33,325 nucleotides of DNA from Deltaproteobacteria bacterium (GTDB lineage: Bacteria > Bdellovibrionota_C > UBA2361 > OMII01): the NCBI GenBank assembly GCA_947488865.1, contig CANLCB010000011.1:1-33325 (forward strand), in the 5' to 3' direction. Below are positions 7,643 through 15,481 of the stretch, piece after piece. A program made the position numbers and the translations under genes. The notes beneath the pieces were generated by a model. It ran no database searches, was not told where the DNA came from, and worked only from the letters and a program-made list of their open reading frames with translations. Numbering within the stretch: the first letter of the stretch is position 1; every line of letters starts with the position of its first letter.

Positions 7643-9286
7643 TTAAGCACCTGCGTAGTAAACAGCGAACTTCTGACATCGCCGTTCCAGATCCCCATAG
7701 ATACTCTTCATTTGAGATGCGAGATCCACCGCATCGGATCCCTGTAAATTCTCTTTCGCGAAAACAAACATGCGAGTTAGGGCCCCGAAATGACCGTAGG
7801 TGAAGCCTAACTCCTCGATTTTACGATCCAATTCAGAAATCTGTTCATTAACATTTTTTAGCGACACGACGCTGCTACGGTCGTCTTTTACTAAAGAAAC
7901 CAGCACATCCATCAACTGTTGCCCGTGGGTAGCGCACTCCTGGATGCGCCCAAGTCCGTCCAGCCCCTGGTCCATAACTCGAAGGCCGGTTTTCGCGACC
8001 GGCTTTGGAACATCGAACCCACCGAGATCATCAAGCCACAATTTTCGATACGCGACTCGGTACGGAGTATGCGGATCAACGGGAGTACCGTTAATAGCCA
8101 CAAGGTCCATAAAACCGTACTCATCGAATACTGAATTGTAAACAACGACGTTACGAGGATCCGCTACTGTTGCTGGCACGCTTCGCACCTCACCTTGAGT
8201 TCGAGCTACCGCAAGGTAGGCGACTAACTCTGGTGAAATAGTGTCGTGACAATCCGGCTTGCTGCATGGCTTGTTTGGATTACACGGGCCACAACCAATT
8301 ACTGGCTGAAGGACTATATTTCCAGCGCTGTACGGGCCTGTCTCAAATCCATACGCGGAAGCTAAGAACATCGAGATTACTGGAGTCCCAACCGCGACAG
8401 AGATGTGCATTGGACCAGTATCACCTGTGACTAACACCTTGCTTATGCTCAGCATAGCGGCAAGCTGCGGCACTGTTGTCTTGCCAGCTACTGAAACTAC
8501 ATTCGGCGACGCGCATCCAGCGACTATCGGATCAATAATATTTCGCTCTTTTTCCGCTCCGGTAAGCACTACTCGAGCGTTGTGTTGCTCAGTCAGAATC
8601 TTAATGAGCCTCACAAAATGTCCAGGATTCCATTGGCGCTTCCCTTGGCTAGCGCCAGCCTGAATTGCCACAAGCGGACCAGTGTTCGTGAATCGCGCGT
8701 CTTGAACGAGCTTCTCGCAATGCTCAAGAGCGTGCTTTTCGACATTAATCAGAAGCTTTTGAGGATGCTGGTCGACATCAGCGGAGCACCGAAACACGTC
8801 GACAAGGTTAAGGGAGTTGTACTGACGATTCTGATGAAATACCGATGTCGCGAACAATCGAGCCCACTCAGTCTCAATGACACGATACCCTTCCTCGTCG
8901 GAAGTCCAGCCACCGTTGCGCTTGATACCTATCAGGTTAAGCAAAAGGGCCGTGTACGCCGAAGACGACATATTCAAACAGTAATCGAAGTCCTTACTCC
9001 GAAGATCGTCGACGAACTTTGTCATGTAATCGTACGCGTCGATCACGCCATCTTTCTCGCGCGAGATCGAACGACAAACGAAATTGAGGTCGATTCCAAC
9101 GATCTCATCGATGTTCGGAATTATTTTGCACACCTCGGCAAACTGTTTCTCAACCAGCACCGTGATGTGGCATCCCGGATTCTCCGCCTTGATTCCAGCG
9201 ATCGTTGGGGTAGCCTGCAACATATCTCCCAATCGTGTGATGTTCACGAGAAGGACACGCGACTTGTGAGGATAACGCTTCTTCAT
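7643..9286 (-). CDS. Glycosyltransferase family 9 (heptosyltransferase-like) protein with C-terminal extension
   Basis: A 547-residue protein whose first 360 residues are a GT9 (ADP-heptose:LPS heptosyltransferase-like) GT-B fold. The N-terminal VLLVNITRLGDMLQATPTI (11-29) is the classic opening. VAIQAGASQGKRQWNPGHFVRL (206-227) and GDTGPMHISVAVGTPV (288-303) are the second-domain motifs, including the nucleotide-binding DTGPMH. A cysteine cluster (C332, C335, C341, C346) follows, as in many GT9 proteins. Residues 360-547 are an extra, mostly helical region that I cannot name. The gene begins four bases after the preceding gene's stop, so the two are surely co-transcribed. Transfer of a heptose or similar sugar from an ADP- or nucleotide-activated donor is the family activity. 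The setting beside Maf-like and CgeB-like sequences and fliS suggests a protein or flagellin acceptor, but an LPS core acceptor is equally allowed by sequence. Confidence 0.9.
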   Translation of the reverse strand: MKKRYPHKSRVLLVNITRLGDMLQATPTIAGIKAENPGCHITVLVEKQFAEVCKIIPNIDEIVGIDLNFVCRSISREKDGVIDAYDYMTKFVDDLRSKDFDYCLNMSSSAYTALLLNLIGIKRNGGWTSDEEGYRVIETEWARLFATSVFHQNRQYNSLNLVDVFRCSADVDQHPQKLLINVEKHALEHCEKLVQDARFTNTGPLVAIQAGASQGKRQWNPGHFVRLIKILTEQHNARVVLTGAEKERNIIDPIVAGCASPNVVSVAGKTTVPQLAAMLSISKVLVTGDTGPMHISVAVGTPVISMFLASAYGFETGPYSAGNIVLQPVIGCGPCNPNKPCSKPDCHDTISPELVAYLAVARTQGEVRSVPATVADPRNVVVYNSVFDEYGFMDLVAINGTPVDPHTPYRVAYRKLWLDDLGGFDVPKPVAKTGLRVMDQGLDGLGRIQECATHGQQLMDVLVSLVKDDRSSVVSLKNVNEQISELDRKIEELGFTYGHFGALTRMFVFAKENLQGSDAVDLASQMKSIYGDLERRCQKFAVYYAGA

Positions 9287-9290
9287 ACGG

Positions 9291-12077
9291 TTAATTATTT
9301 AAACCAGCTTCTTCTCGTTTCATTCGCAGGACTTGACTTCGAATATGATGAAGGAAGAGAAGCTTTTGCTCGACTTCGGTTAACTTACCCTGCCCTGTTA
9401 CGATATCCGCGATCAGACCATCAAGCGCCGGCTCTTCACCTCGAGCGCACGCTCGCTCGCAACGCTCTTTCAGCTCCGTATCTCCATCAGCTCTACGAAT
9501 CATTTCGGCCCACGGACTGTTATGCTCCCGTTGTCGAAGGTGCTCGTACTTGCTGGCGTAGATGATCGAAAGCATCTCCTCGTACCGACGTTCATACGTA
9601 TGATCTCTGAGCGCGCGAATCCGCGCCGCCTCAGCGATAGCGCGACGCTCTTCTGGATGGGCTTGGTAGTGGGCGATCTTCTCCTTAAGATCCGGAAGGT
9701 CAGTAAAGGTAACTATCTCTTTCCCTACCTCAAATAGTTCCGATAACAGCGATCGGTGATCGCACAACTGGAACGCCCCCGCCGAAGCGAGCTCAAATGT
9801 TCGAGGATTAACAAAATCTCCAGTCGGATCGACTCCGTCACGCTCAGAACTCGAGTGCAAATTCAAATTGACGTCCGTCGCGTTAAATACCTTGATGTAC
9901 TCCTCAGGCTTAACTCGACGAGACTCCTCCTGAACCATTCGGTCGAACGGCTTCCCGGTCGGCCACTCGCTTCCCCAAATCTTGAACGGATACGACGAGA
10001 ATGTGGAGAACATCTGCTGACGATTATGGTATCCTGCGCCAACAAACGAGATCGGAGAGCCCCATTTCTCTTTGTCCTCCTCACTCAAAATAAGAGGCGC
10101 GTGAAAGGTCGGGTCACACGCGGTTGGGAGGTAGTGAACAGCCCCTGCGCCAGCGGCTCGAATGCGATCGATGCAATCTCCCTTTTGAATGGTGAAGACG
10201 AAGTCGTAGAACTTCGCCATCTGATGCCAATAGGTAAATCGCAAATAATCCTCAACGAACCAGAGCACAGTTATCACACCTCTGCTTCGCAATTCAGTCA
10301 GCGCTTTGGCCGAAATCGGCGCCTGAGCCATACAGATAAGAATGTCGATAGGCTTCTCAGAGAACGCCTCAAGCAGGGTATTCGACACCACGTCAATGTA
10401 CTGAGAACGCATGACGGCGCGGCGAGGTTCCTGTTTAAGGAATCCGTCGAAAAGCATATATCCGTCATTAAATCCGCTTACATCCAGGCCTCGCACTTTA
10501 TGTCCCATGCGCTGTAGGGCAGCCATTGAATACTGCGCAGTCGGGAGCGTGCCTCCATGGAACGGCCCCAGCACGGCGATTCGTGGATGCAGTTCAGTGA
10601 GCCCACGCTTGGAATAGACAGAAGACTTAGCCTGTTCAACAAATCGCGGATTAAGCACCGCCATTTGTGGGCGTACAAGAAGCTCAGTTCCAGCATCCAT
10701 CGACGTGGCATTAACCTCCGAGCCCACCACAAGGGTATGCAATCCCGCGAGAAGCTGCCGCACATCTCGGGCTTTAAGCGCGGCCACAAAGAGAGCGGTA
10801 TCTCCCTCAACGCACGAAACGGGAACCTTCGCTTGCTCAATGAGAGCCTCGACATGGTATCCCGCGCCAAAGCCCGTAACCACGATGTGCTTCGCGGCGT
10901 TAAATCGAGTTTCTATCAAAGAACGCCGCACCCACGCTTCCGCGGCGCTTCGGGGCTTCTCGGGATGGTCCAGACACGTTGTAGCGCTAAAGAGCACCAC
11001 GCCATCTTTCGTCATTTTAGAAGAGATTGTTGAAGGCACAGAGTCCCGCGCCGCTAACACTCGCGCATGCACAGCGGGAAACTTATCACGCAACACACCG
11101 AGGTTGTTTTCAAACACGGACGGGTCAACAGCAGTGACCTCCGCGGAGTCTGGAGCGACTACCGCACTGCTCTTAGCGATGACCCGGTCGAGTATATCCC
11201 TTGTATCGATGGTAGCGCTCTGACAGTGCGCGACAACGTAATCAACTGCGTCTCGTGCCTTCTGAGCGTGCCCATCATCGGCGAGCGCTTCGGCGTAATT
11301 CAGAGCCATCCACGCCTCAAGGGCTACTGGATTAACCTCTTTCGACTCACCGTTCGGCAAGAGCGCTTTCGCGATGTCGTCCGGCGAAGCGGATAACTGC
11401 TCATTTGGGCGAAGCGTAATAAGGCAATTCGATATTCCGAGTCCGGCGCTTCCGTCATCCGAGATGTCGTTTTTCACGCAGGAAAGCACTGTGAATCCAG
11501 CCACATTGGCGGCTTTGAGGAAATTATCAGGTGTGAACGAACGAAGATGAAGCGTGTCACTCTCGTGAACGGACAACTCTTGTCCCAGGTATACCTGCAA
11601 ACGAGCTGAGCCAGTTGGGCGTAACACGCGCTTAATCTCATTGAAATATGACGCGATTACCGGCACCGGCATGCACGCGAGAGCCGCGAAGCTGTATACG
11701 AAATCAATCGAGTTTGAATCAACGGGCTGAAGGTCGATACCAGATCCAACAACTAATTCGATGGAAGCGTTTGACCCAATAAGTTGACGAGCCTTGTCGA
11801 CCGCAAGGCGGGAGATATCAAAACCTATGACCTTACCGAAATGCTGGGAGGCAGTTTTGAGAAGACGACCGACACCGCACCCAATCTCCAACGCGGTGGC
11901 GGTAGCTCCGCCAGGAATTCCCTCAAGGACAGTGGCGCAATCACGCTCGCCAGTCTTCCACATATGCGCGTCATCGAGATGTCCATCGCCCATCCAAAAC
12001 CGATAGTCGTGTCCAACCCGACGATCCCAGTCGGTGCGCATCTGATCTGCTAATTTATCAAGCGGGTTACGTCCCAT
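9291..12077 (-). CDS. Fused methyltransferase, Maf-like domain and CgeB-like glycosyltransferase
   Basis: A 928-residue protein with three parts. Residues 40-200 are a class I SAM-dependent methyltransferase: motif I is LEIGCGVGR (63-71), the acidic motif II is VIGFDIS (83-89), and IDFVYSFAAL follows. Residues 318-485 resemble the N-terminal region of motility accessory factor (Maf, DUF115-type) proteins: FENNLGVLRDKFP, then IVVTGFGAGYHVEALIEQ (398-415), CVEGDTALFVAAL and LLVRPQMAVLNPRF. Residues 498-840 are a CgeB-like (COG4641-type) glycosyltransferase: RIAVLGPFHGG, VLWFVEDYLRF, ISFVGAGYHNR and VNPRTFELASAGAFQLCDHR. No signal peptide is visible. An AAAGGATG ribosome binding site precedes the ATG. 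It heads a minus-strand operon with the GT9 gene. Maf and CgeB-type enzymes modify flagellin in several bacteria, so flagellin glycosylation is the likely role, with the methyltransferase capping the sugar. The exact substrates are unknown. Confidence 0.88.
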   Translation of the reverse strand: MGRNPLDKLADQMRTDWDRRVGHDYRFWMGDGHLDDAHMWKTGERDCATVLEGIPGGATATALEIGCGVGRLLKTASQHFGKVIGFDISRLAVDKARQLIGSNASIELVVGSGIDLQPVDSNSIDFVYSFAALACMPVPVIASYFNEIKRVLRPTGSARLQVYLGQELSVHESDTLHLRSFTPDNFLKAANVAGFTVLSCVKNDISDDGSAGLGISNCLITLRPNEQLSASPDDIAKALLPNGESKEVNPVALEAWMALNYAEALADDGHAQKARDAVDYVVAHCQSATIDTRDILDRVIAKSSAVVAPDSAEVTAVDPSVFENNLGVLRDKFPAVHARVLAARDSVPSTISSKMTKDGVVLFSATTCLDHPEKPRSAAEAWVRRSLIETRFNAAKHIVVTGFGAGYHVEALIEQAKVPVSCVEGDTALFVAALKARDVRQLLAGLHTLVVGSEVNATSMDAGTELLVRPQMAVLNPRFVEQAKSSVYSKRGLTELHPRIAVLGPFHGGTLPTAQYSMAALQRMGHKVRGLDVSGFNDGYMLFDGFLKQEPRRAVMRSQYIDVVSNTLLEAFSEKPIDILICMAQAPISAKALTELRSRGVITVLWFVEDYLRFTYWHQMAKFYDFVFTIQKGDCIDRIRAAGAGAVHYLPTACDPTFHAPLILSEEDKEKWGSPISFVGAGYHNRQQMFSTFSSYPFKIWGSEWPTGKPFDRMVQEESRRVKPEEYIKVFNATDVNLNLHSSSERDGVDPTGDFVNPRTFELASAGAFQLCDHRSLLSELFEVGKEIVTFTDLPDLKEKIAHYQAHPEERRAIAEAARIRALRDHTYERRYEEMLSIIYASKYEHLRQREHNSPWAEMIRRADGDTELKERCERACARGEEPALDGLIADIVTGQGKLTEVEQKLLFLHHIRSQVLRMKREEAGLNN

Positions 12078-12263
12078 TGAGTCATCCTTTTCTCAAGCGC
12101 TTTATCCGTTTAGAAGCGCGGTGCCTCACGGTCCAAAACACTCCAAGGCGAACCTTGGGTACACCTCGGGCACTGAGTGTCCATCGGTTTTGATGCGGGG
12201 GATGCCCCAGAAGCTGCGAATCAATTCACCGTTGGGGGAAACGAGCCTCCCGCACGCGCCGAG

Positions 12264-12308
12264 CAGCTACCGGCAAACAACGCAACCGGCTGAAATAGCG
12301 AGTTTTTT
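12264..12308 (+). terminator. Terminator-like hairpin in the gap before the NagA-like gene
   Basis: CAG (12264-12266) and CCGG (12270-12273) pair with CCGG (12286-12289) and CTG (12290-12292) around a 12-base loop. A run of six T lies at 12303-12308. No plus-strand gene ends nearby, so if real it closes a short leader or small RNA. The rest of the 309-base divergent gap (12078-12386) shows no convincing coding region, and it must hold promoters for both flanking genes. Confidence 0.3.
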
Positions 12309-12386
12309 ATGATTCGCGGGGCGTGTCTGACTTCGAACGAACACAAGATTTCTGAGGGTGCTTTTGGAAGCTAAAAGATTGATTAC

Positions 12387-13424
12387 ATGGGCAGCGAGAT
12401 TATACTTTTGAGTATGGCAAACGGTGCCCTCTCAATCACCAACCAACCACACCTCTTCGACCTACAGGTCAACGGAGCAACGGTGTTCGACAAGCTGCAA
12501 CGTCCCAAAGTCGTAGACTTCTCGTCCCCGGACCTCACCGCCCGCGATGTTGAAAGAGTATCAGGCCTCCTTGCGACAAAGGGCGTTCGGTCTTACCTCG
12601 CCACAATCGTAACCAGTCCAAGTGAGGTCGTCCTGAAGAACGTCAGAACTATCGCCGAGGTGATGAAGGAAAATCCTGACCTTCGAGGCATTCACCTGGA
12701 AGGGCCCTTTTTCTCAAAGAGCTGCAAAGGTGCTCACCAACCGGAATTTATAATAGAGCGAGGGGAGCCGGGACTTTTCGAGAAGTTCCAAGATGCCGCC
12801 GGTGGCGCGGTAGTCCTCGTTACAGTTTCGCCCGCGATCGAGAAAGCCCCTGAATTTATCGAATTTATCAGCAAAAGCGGCGTTATCGTGTCATTGGGAC
12901 ACCACGACGCCAATACCTCACAGATTAGGGAGGCCGTCAGCGCCGGAGCTACCGGCGTTACTCACGCGGGGAACGGGTGGTCAAAAGAGGCGGGAACGCA
13001 TCCACGCCAAATCGCGGATGTATTGGCTCAGCTTTCCGCGAAAGGAATGTACGTCATGCTCATTCCAGACGGAGAGCACGTTAAAAAGGATTTCATCGAA
13101 GAGGTGCACAACATCGTTGAGCTCCTGCGTCCAGGGCACACTATTTTTGTAAGTGATTGCTCCCCTCTGGCGGGAGCGCCAGCGGGAGAGTACGAGGTAT
13201 ACCACGGCACAAAGGTAACAATTCAACGCCAGCCGAATGGAGAGCTTCGCGGAAAGCCTCTCTCGGGCTCATACCTCCTGCTCTCAGAGTGTTTGGACGC
13301 GCTCCGAGAGATTAACATTATTGAAGAATCCGCTATTCAAAGAGGCGCTTCTCAAGCTCCTTTTGAATTTATGAGACGAGCCCTCGAACGGATCGGCCGG
13401 TTCCCGTCCCTTGATCCATTGTAA
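12387..13424 (+). CDS. N-acetylglucosamine-6-phosphate deacetylase-like amidohydrolase (NagA-like)
   Basis: A 345-residue amidohydrolase of the NagA type, which removes acetate from N-acetylated amino-sugar phosphates in the cytoplasm. Equivalent residues can be placed against E. coli NagA: metal ligand E105 in HLEGPF, H171 in SLGHHDA, H193 in VTHAGN, and the catalytic acid/base D257 in VSDCSPLAG. IPDGEHV (226-232) matches the IADGIHV block. The protein opens directly at the first strand of the barrel (HLFDLQVNG, 22-30), so the small beta-sandwich formed by about 50 N-terminal residues in standard NagA is missing. The first ATG has a weak GGAAG upstream, and an in-frame ATG at 12414 is also possible. 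It diverges from the glycan operon. It may process an amino-sugar precursor for that pathway or simply recycle GlcNAc-6-P. Specificity is not certain, because the THLFNAM motif is altered to THAGNGW. Confidence 0.8.
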   Translation: MGSEIILLSMANGALSITNQPHLFDLQVNGATVFDKLQRPKVVDFSSPDLTARDVERVSGLLATKGVRSYLATIVTSPSEVVLKNVRTIAEVMKENPDLRGIHLEGPFFSKSCKGAHQPEFIIERGEPGLFEKFQDAAGGAVVLVTVSPAIEKAPEFIEFISKSGVIVSLGHHDANTSQIREAVSAGATGVTHAGNGWSKEAGTHPRQIADVLAQLSAKGMYVMLIPDGEHVKKDFIEEVHNIVELLRPGHTIFVSDCSPLAGAPAGEYEVYHGTKVTIQRQPNGELRGKPLSGSYLLLSECLDALREINIIEESAIQRGASQAPFEFMRRALERIGRFPSLDPL

Positions 13425-13512
13425 TCGTTATTCAGGTATCGCTCGGTACTCACTCAAGCACGGACGGGTATATGCCCCGAGCCGTGAGATAGCATCGAAT
13501 CGCTCCTAACCG

Positions 13513-13968
13513 TTAGAGAGAGATCTGAACCTTACGCAGCGCCTCTCCAACCTTTTGAGCCTCATCAACTGGGGCGCTATCGGCTGTCAGATGCTTGTTC
13601 CCCTCGATGATCTCTCGGTATGCGGAGTAAATCGTATCGATAAGCTTGATTACTCGCTCGATACGCTTACCGTCGCGGTACAGATTCGCCTCAGAGAGGT
13701 AGAACAACATGAAATCGTACAGTCTATCGAGATCTTGAGCGATAGTTCCGCCCTTCTCGAAATCGAGTGTATTCATAAGCTCCGCGATAATCGCCTGAGC
13801 CTTGCTAAGAAATCGGCAGAATTTCGCGATGTCCTTCTCCTCAAGACCTGAAAGAGATTGCTTGAGGAATTTGATTGCTCCTTCGTACATCATGAGCAAC
13901 AAACGACCGCGGTCAGTGGTGGTGATTTGTACCGCTTGGTATGTCGAGTGAGGATTCTTTCCGTACAT
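13513..13968 (-). CDS. fliS: Flagellar export chaperone FliS
   Basis: A 151-residue cytosolic helical-bundle chaperone that binds the C-terminus of newly made flagellin and delivers it to the flagellar type III export gate. Recognised by the opening MYGKNPHSTYQAVQITTTDRGRLLLMMYEGAIKFLKQS, where the Y-x-x-x-Q and the L(L/M)xMLYEGAI blocks are the family signature, and by LYDFMLFYLSEANLYRDGKRIERVIKLI (about residues 83-110), matching the usual L..YI...L..AN... segment. It is slightly longer than typical FliS (about 130 residues) at the C-terminus. AAGAGAT five bases before the ATG is the likely ribosome binding site. It converges with the NagA-like gene. Flagellin, FliD and FliT genes are not in the window. 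Its presence near the glycan block supports flagellin as a glycosylation target. Confidence 0.95.
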   Translation of the reverse strand: MYGKNPHSTYQAVQITTTDRGRLLLMMYEGAIKFLKQSLSGLEEKDIAKFCRFLSKAQAIIAELMNTLDFEKGGTIAQDLDRLYDFMLFYLSEANLYRDGKRIERVIKLIDTIYSAYREIIEGNKHLTADSAPVDEAQKVGEALRKVQISL

Positions 13969-14308
13969 AGATATCTCTTGTTAGACCGATAACTTTTCAC
14001 TTTTAAGTGACTTCATCGGAAACTTACCTGACGTACAGCTTTGTAAGGAGTTCCGCTGATATCACATCAACGAAAACAGCGAGTGACTATCCTGGTCTCT
14101 TACGGCTTTGCATCCATGCACTGGGGAGGAGATTCGCTACTGATACGGCGGCCTCTCTCATCCCCCATATGTGTACTATCGGTGCTGACAGAAAAACCCT
14201 TAAGCACAAAATACGACGGATTTTTATGGTGTATTTTCGGATAGTTAGAAGGCCGACAGAGGGCCAGCCATAGAAAGCGGCTCTGGCACAAGACACTCAG
14301 AGGCTGGT
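13969..14308. other. Intergenic region upstream of fliS, no supported gene
   Basis: About 340 bases between fliS and the end of proC. The only recurring structure that I see is TCACTTTTAAGTGA near 13997-14010, a perfect short palindrome just upstream of fliS that could be an operator. I found no clear sigma-28 or sigma-54 promoter. An 88-codon open frame on the plus strand (14007-14273) has no ribosome binding site and no recognisable protein features. Confidence 0.4.
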
Positions 14309-14334
14309 GCTTTCGTCGCACTCGACGAGAAAGC
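14309..14334 (-). terminator. Hairpin just after proC
   Basis: GCTTTCGTCG at 14309-14318 pairs with CGACGAGAAAGC at 14323-14334, with a two-base bulge and a CACT loop, immediately beyond the proC stop on the minus strand. No T tract follows, so it is more likely a 3'-end-stabilising hairpin than a full intrinsic terminator. Confidence 0.35.
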
Positions 14335-14336
14335 GA

Positions 14337-15140
14337 CTACTTGCCCAATTCTTGCGCTCGACGAAACGCAGCACGCACAGCGTCTCGCACAACAACATCC
14401 CCACCACTATCTTGCAATACTGACAGCGCTGCGGCCGTGGTTCCATGAGGGGAAGTTACACGCTCTCGCAATTCGGCGAATGAAAGTTTGGAATGTTCCA
14501 GATATAAGAGCGCGCCTCGAAACGTTTGCAAAACGATAGCGTGAGCGTCCTCGGGAGAGATACCAAATTCTAAAGCGACTTTCTCAACTTGCTCCGCGAG
14601 CCAACATACATATGCGGGCCCGCTTCCAGCGACAGCCGTTGCGACATCAATGAGCGACTCCTTGTCGACTCTCCATCCTTTACCGAGCGCTGTAATGATT
14701 CTTTGAATGCGCTCCAAATCTTGCTCAGTAACATCCGTGGTTGGAAAATATGCGGTAGCGCTTTCATTAATAGAAGCGCCCAGATTAGGCATGGCCCTGA
14801 TTATCTTCGCGTGGTCGAGCCACTGTGACAAACGGGTCGTGGAAACCCCTGCCATAACAGAAAGCACGAGGCTTCCTGGATGAAGAACGCCTGGGAAGGC
14901 GGCACAGGAGGCTTCCGCGTCCTGTGGCTTAATGGCGAGAATGAACACGTCTCCAGCGTCAAGGCGGGTCCCTTGAGGCAGTTCCCCTACCACCTCACAC
15001 TGGAAGAGCTCTTCGAGGGTTCGACGATCGTTGGGGTTTCGCTCCACAAGGAGCAACTCATCACTCGTTCGTCCCGAGTTTAAAAGACTCCGAACGATCG
15101 CGAGACCAAGATTTCCAACCCCAACGACTACGATCCTCAT
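14337..15140 (-). CDS. proC: Pyrroline-5-carboxylate reductase
   Basis: The last enzyme of proline synthesis: it reduces 1-pyrroline-5-carboxylate to L-proline with NAD(P)H in the cytoplasm. The 267-residue length is normal. The Rossmann motif VVGVGNLGLAI (5-15) opens the protein. IKPQDAE at 70-76 and MAGVSTTRL at 96-104 follow, then IIRAMPNLGASIN (113-125), the helical dimer region starting AVAGSGPAYVCWLAEQ (169-184), and TSPHGTTAAAL at 229-239. In most relatives the last motif reads TSPGGTT; here the second position after Pro-229 is His-232, a substitution next to the substrate-binding Thr residues. The ATG overlaps the yggX stop as ATGA, so the two genes are translationally coupled. Confidence 0.95.
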   Translation of the reverse strand: MRIVVVGVGNLGLAIVRSLLNSGRTSDELLLVERNPNDRRTLEELFQCEVVGELPQGTRLDAGDVFILAIKPQDAEASCAAFPGVLHPGSLVLSVMAGVSTTRLSQWLDHAKIIRAMPNLGASINESATAYFPTTDVTEQDLERIQRIITALGKGWRVDKESLIDVATAVAGSGPAYVCWLAEQVEKVALEFGISPEDAHAIVLQTFRGALLYLEHSKLSFAELRERVTSPHGTTAAALSVLQDSGGDVVVRDAVRAAFRRAQELGK

Positions 15141-15421
15141 TGGCGACGGCCTCGCTCAGAGTTCTCAACCTCAGCTACTTGTCCCTCTTCGAGCCCAAGG
15201 AAGCGGAGCATCTGGTCAACAAGCACCTGGTAATCACGAGGGTCCGCCATATTGAGTCGGTATTCGTTCAAAACTTTAATTTGAACGTCCTTGTTCCATT
15301 GATTCCAAGCTTCCGCGGAGACCTTCTCGTAAATCTTGTTACCCATATCTCCTGAGAAGGGCGGCTTCTCAAGGCCAGGGAGTTCTTTCTTAAATTTTGA
15401 ACACAGGACGGTTCTAGCCAT
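15137..15421 (-). CDS. yggX: Probable Fe(2+)-trafficking protein YggX
   Basis: A small 94-residue cytosolic protein of the YggX family, linked in enterobacteria to Fe(II) handling and protection of iron-sulfur clusters from oxidants. It is recognised by MARTVLCSKFKKELPGL with conserved Cys-7, and by the pattern GNKIYEKVSAEAWNQWNKDVQIKVLNEYRLNMADPRDYQVLVDQMLRFL (split here as residues 27-46, 47-60 and 61-74), all in the expected order. The C-terminal 20 residues are acidic and variable. It overlaps proC by four bases (ATGA). YggX is best known from gamma- and beta-proteobacteria, so its presence is a modest taxonomic hint. The mode of iron binding is not established even in model organisms. 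Confidence 0.93.
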   Translation of the reverse strand: MARTVLCSKFKKELPGLEKPPFSGDMGNKIYEKVSAEAWNQWNKDVQIKVLNEYRLNMADPRDYQVLVDQMLRFLGLEEGQVAEVENSERGRRQ

Positions 15422-15481
15422 AGTACCTCTTTCGAAAACAGTGTCGAAGCCCCTATATTGTCACGGATCTAGGGCGATGTC

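Noticed and set aside
8582-9565. 327-codon plus-strand open frame antisense to the GT9 and CgeB-like genes
   Set aside because: The opposite strand carries clear glycosyltransferase motifs across the same bases; this is a long shadow frame.
9756-10517. 253-codon plus-strand open frame inside the 928-residue protein gene
   Set aside because: Antisense shadow of a well-supported CgeB-like domain, without its own start signals.
12269-12290. Sequence resembling part of a cyclic-di-GMP-I riboswitch (GGCAAAC then ACGCAACCGG)
   Set aside because: The stem that should lie between the two conserved blocks is missing and the tetraloop receptor pairing cannot be drawn.
12121-12312. 63-codon open frame in the gap before the NagA-like gene
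   Set aside because: It spans a likely terminator hairpin, starts at an ATG without a ribosome binding site, and its composition does not look like a protein.
13441-13482. GCTCGG and CCGAGC as a terminator between the NagA-like gene and fliS
   Set aside because: Six base pairs around a 30-base loop with no T tract is too weak.
14007-14273. 88-codon plus-strand open frame upstream of fliS
   Set aside because: It has no ribosome binding site and no protein-like pattern, and it overlaps the probable fliS promoter region.
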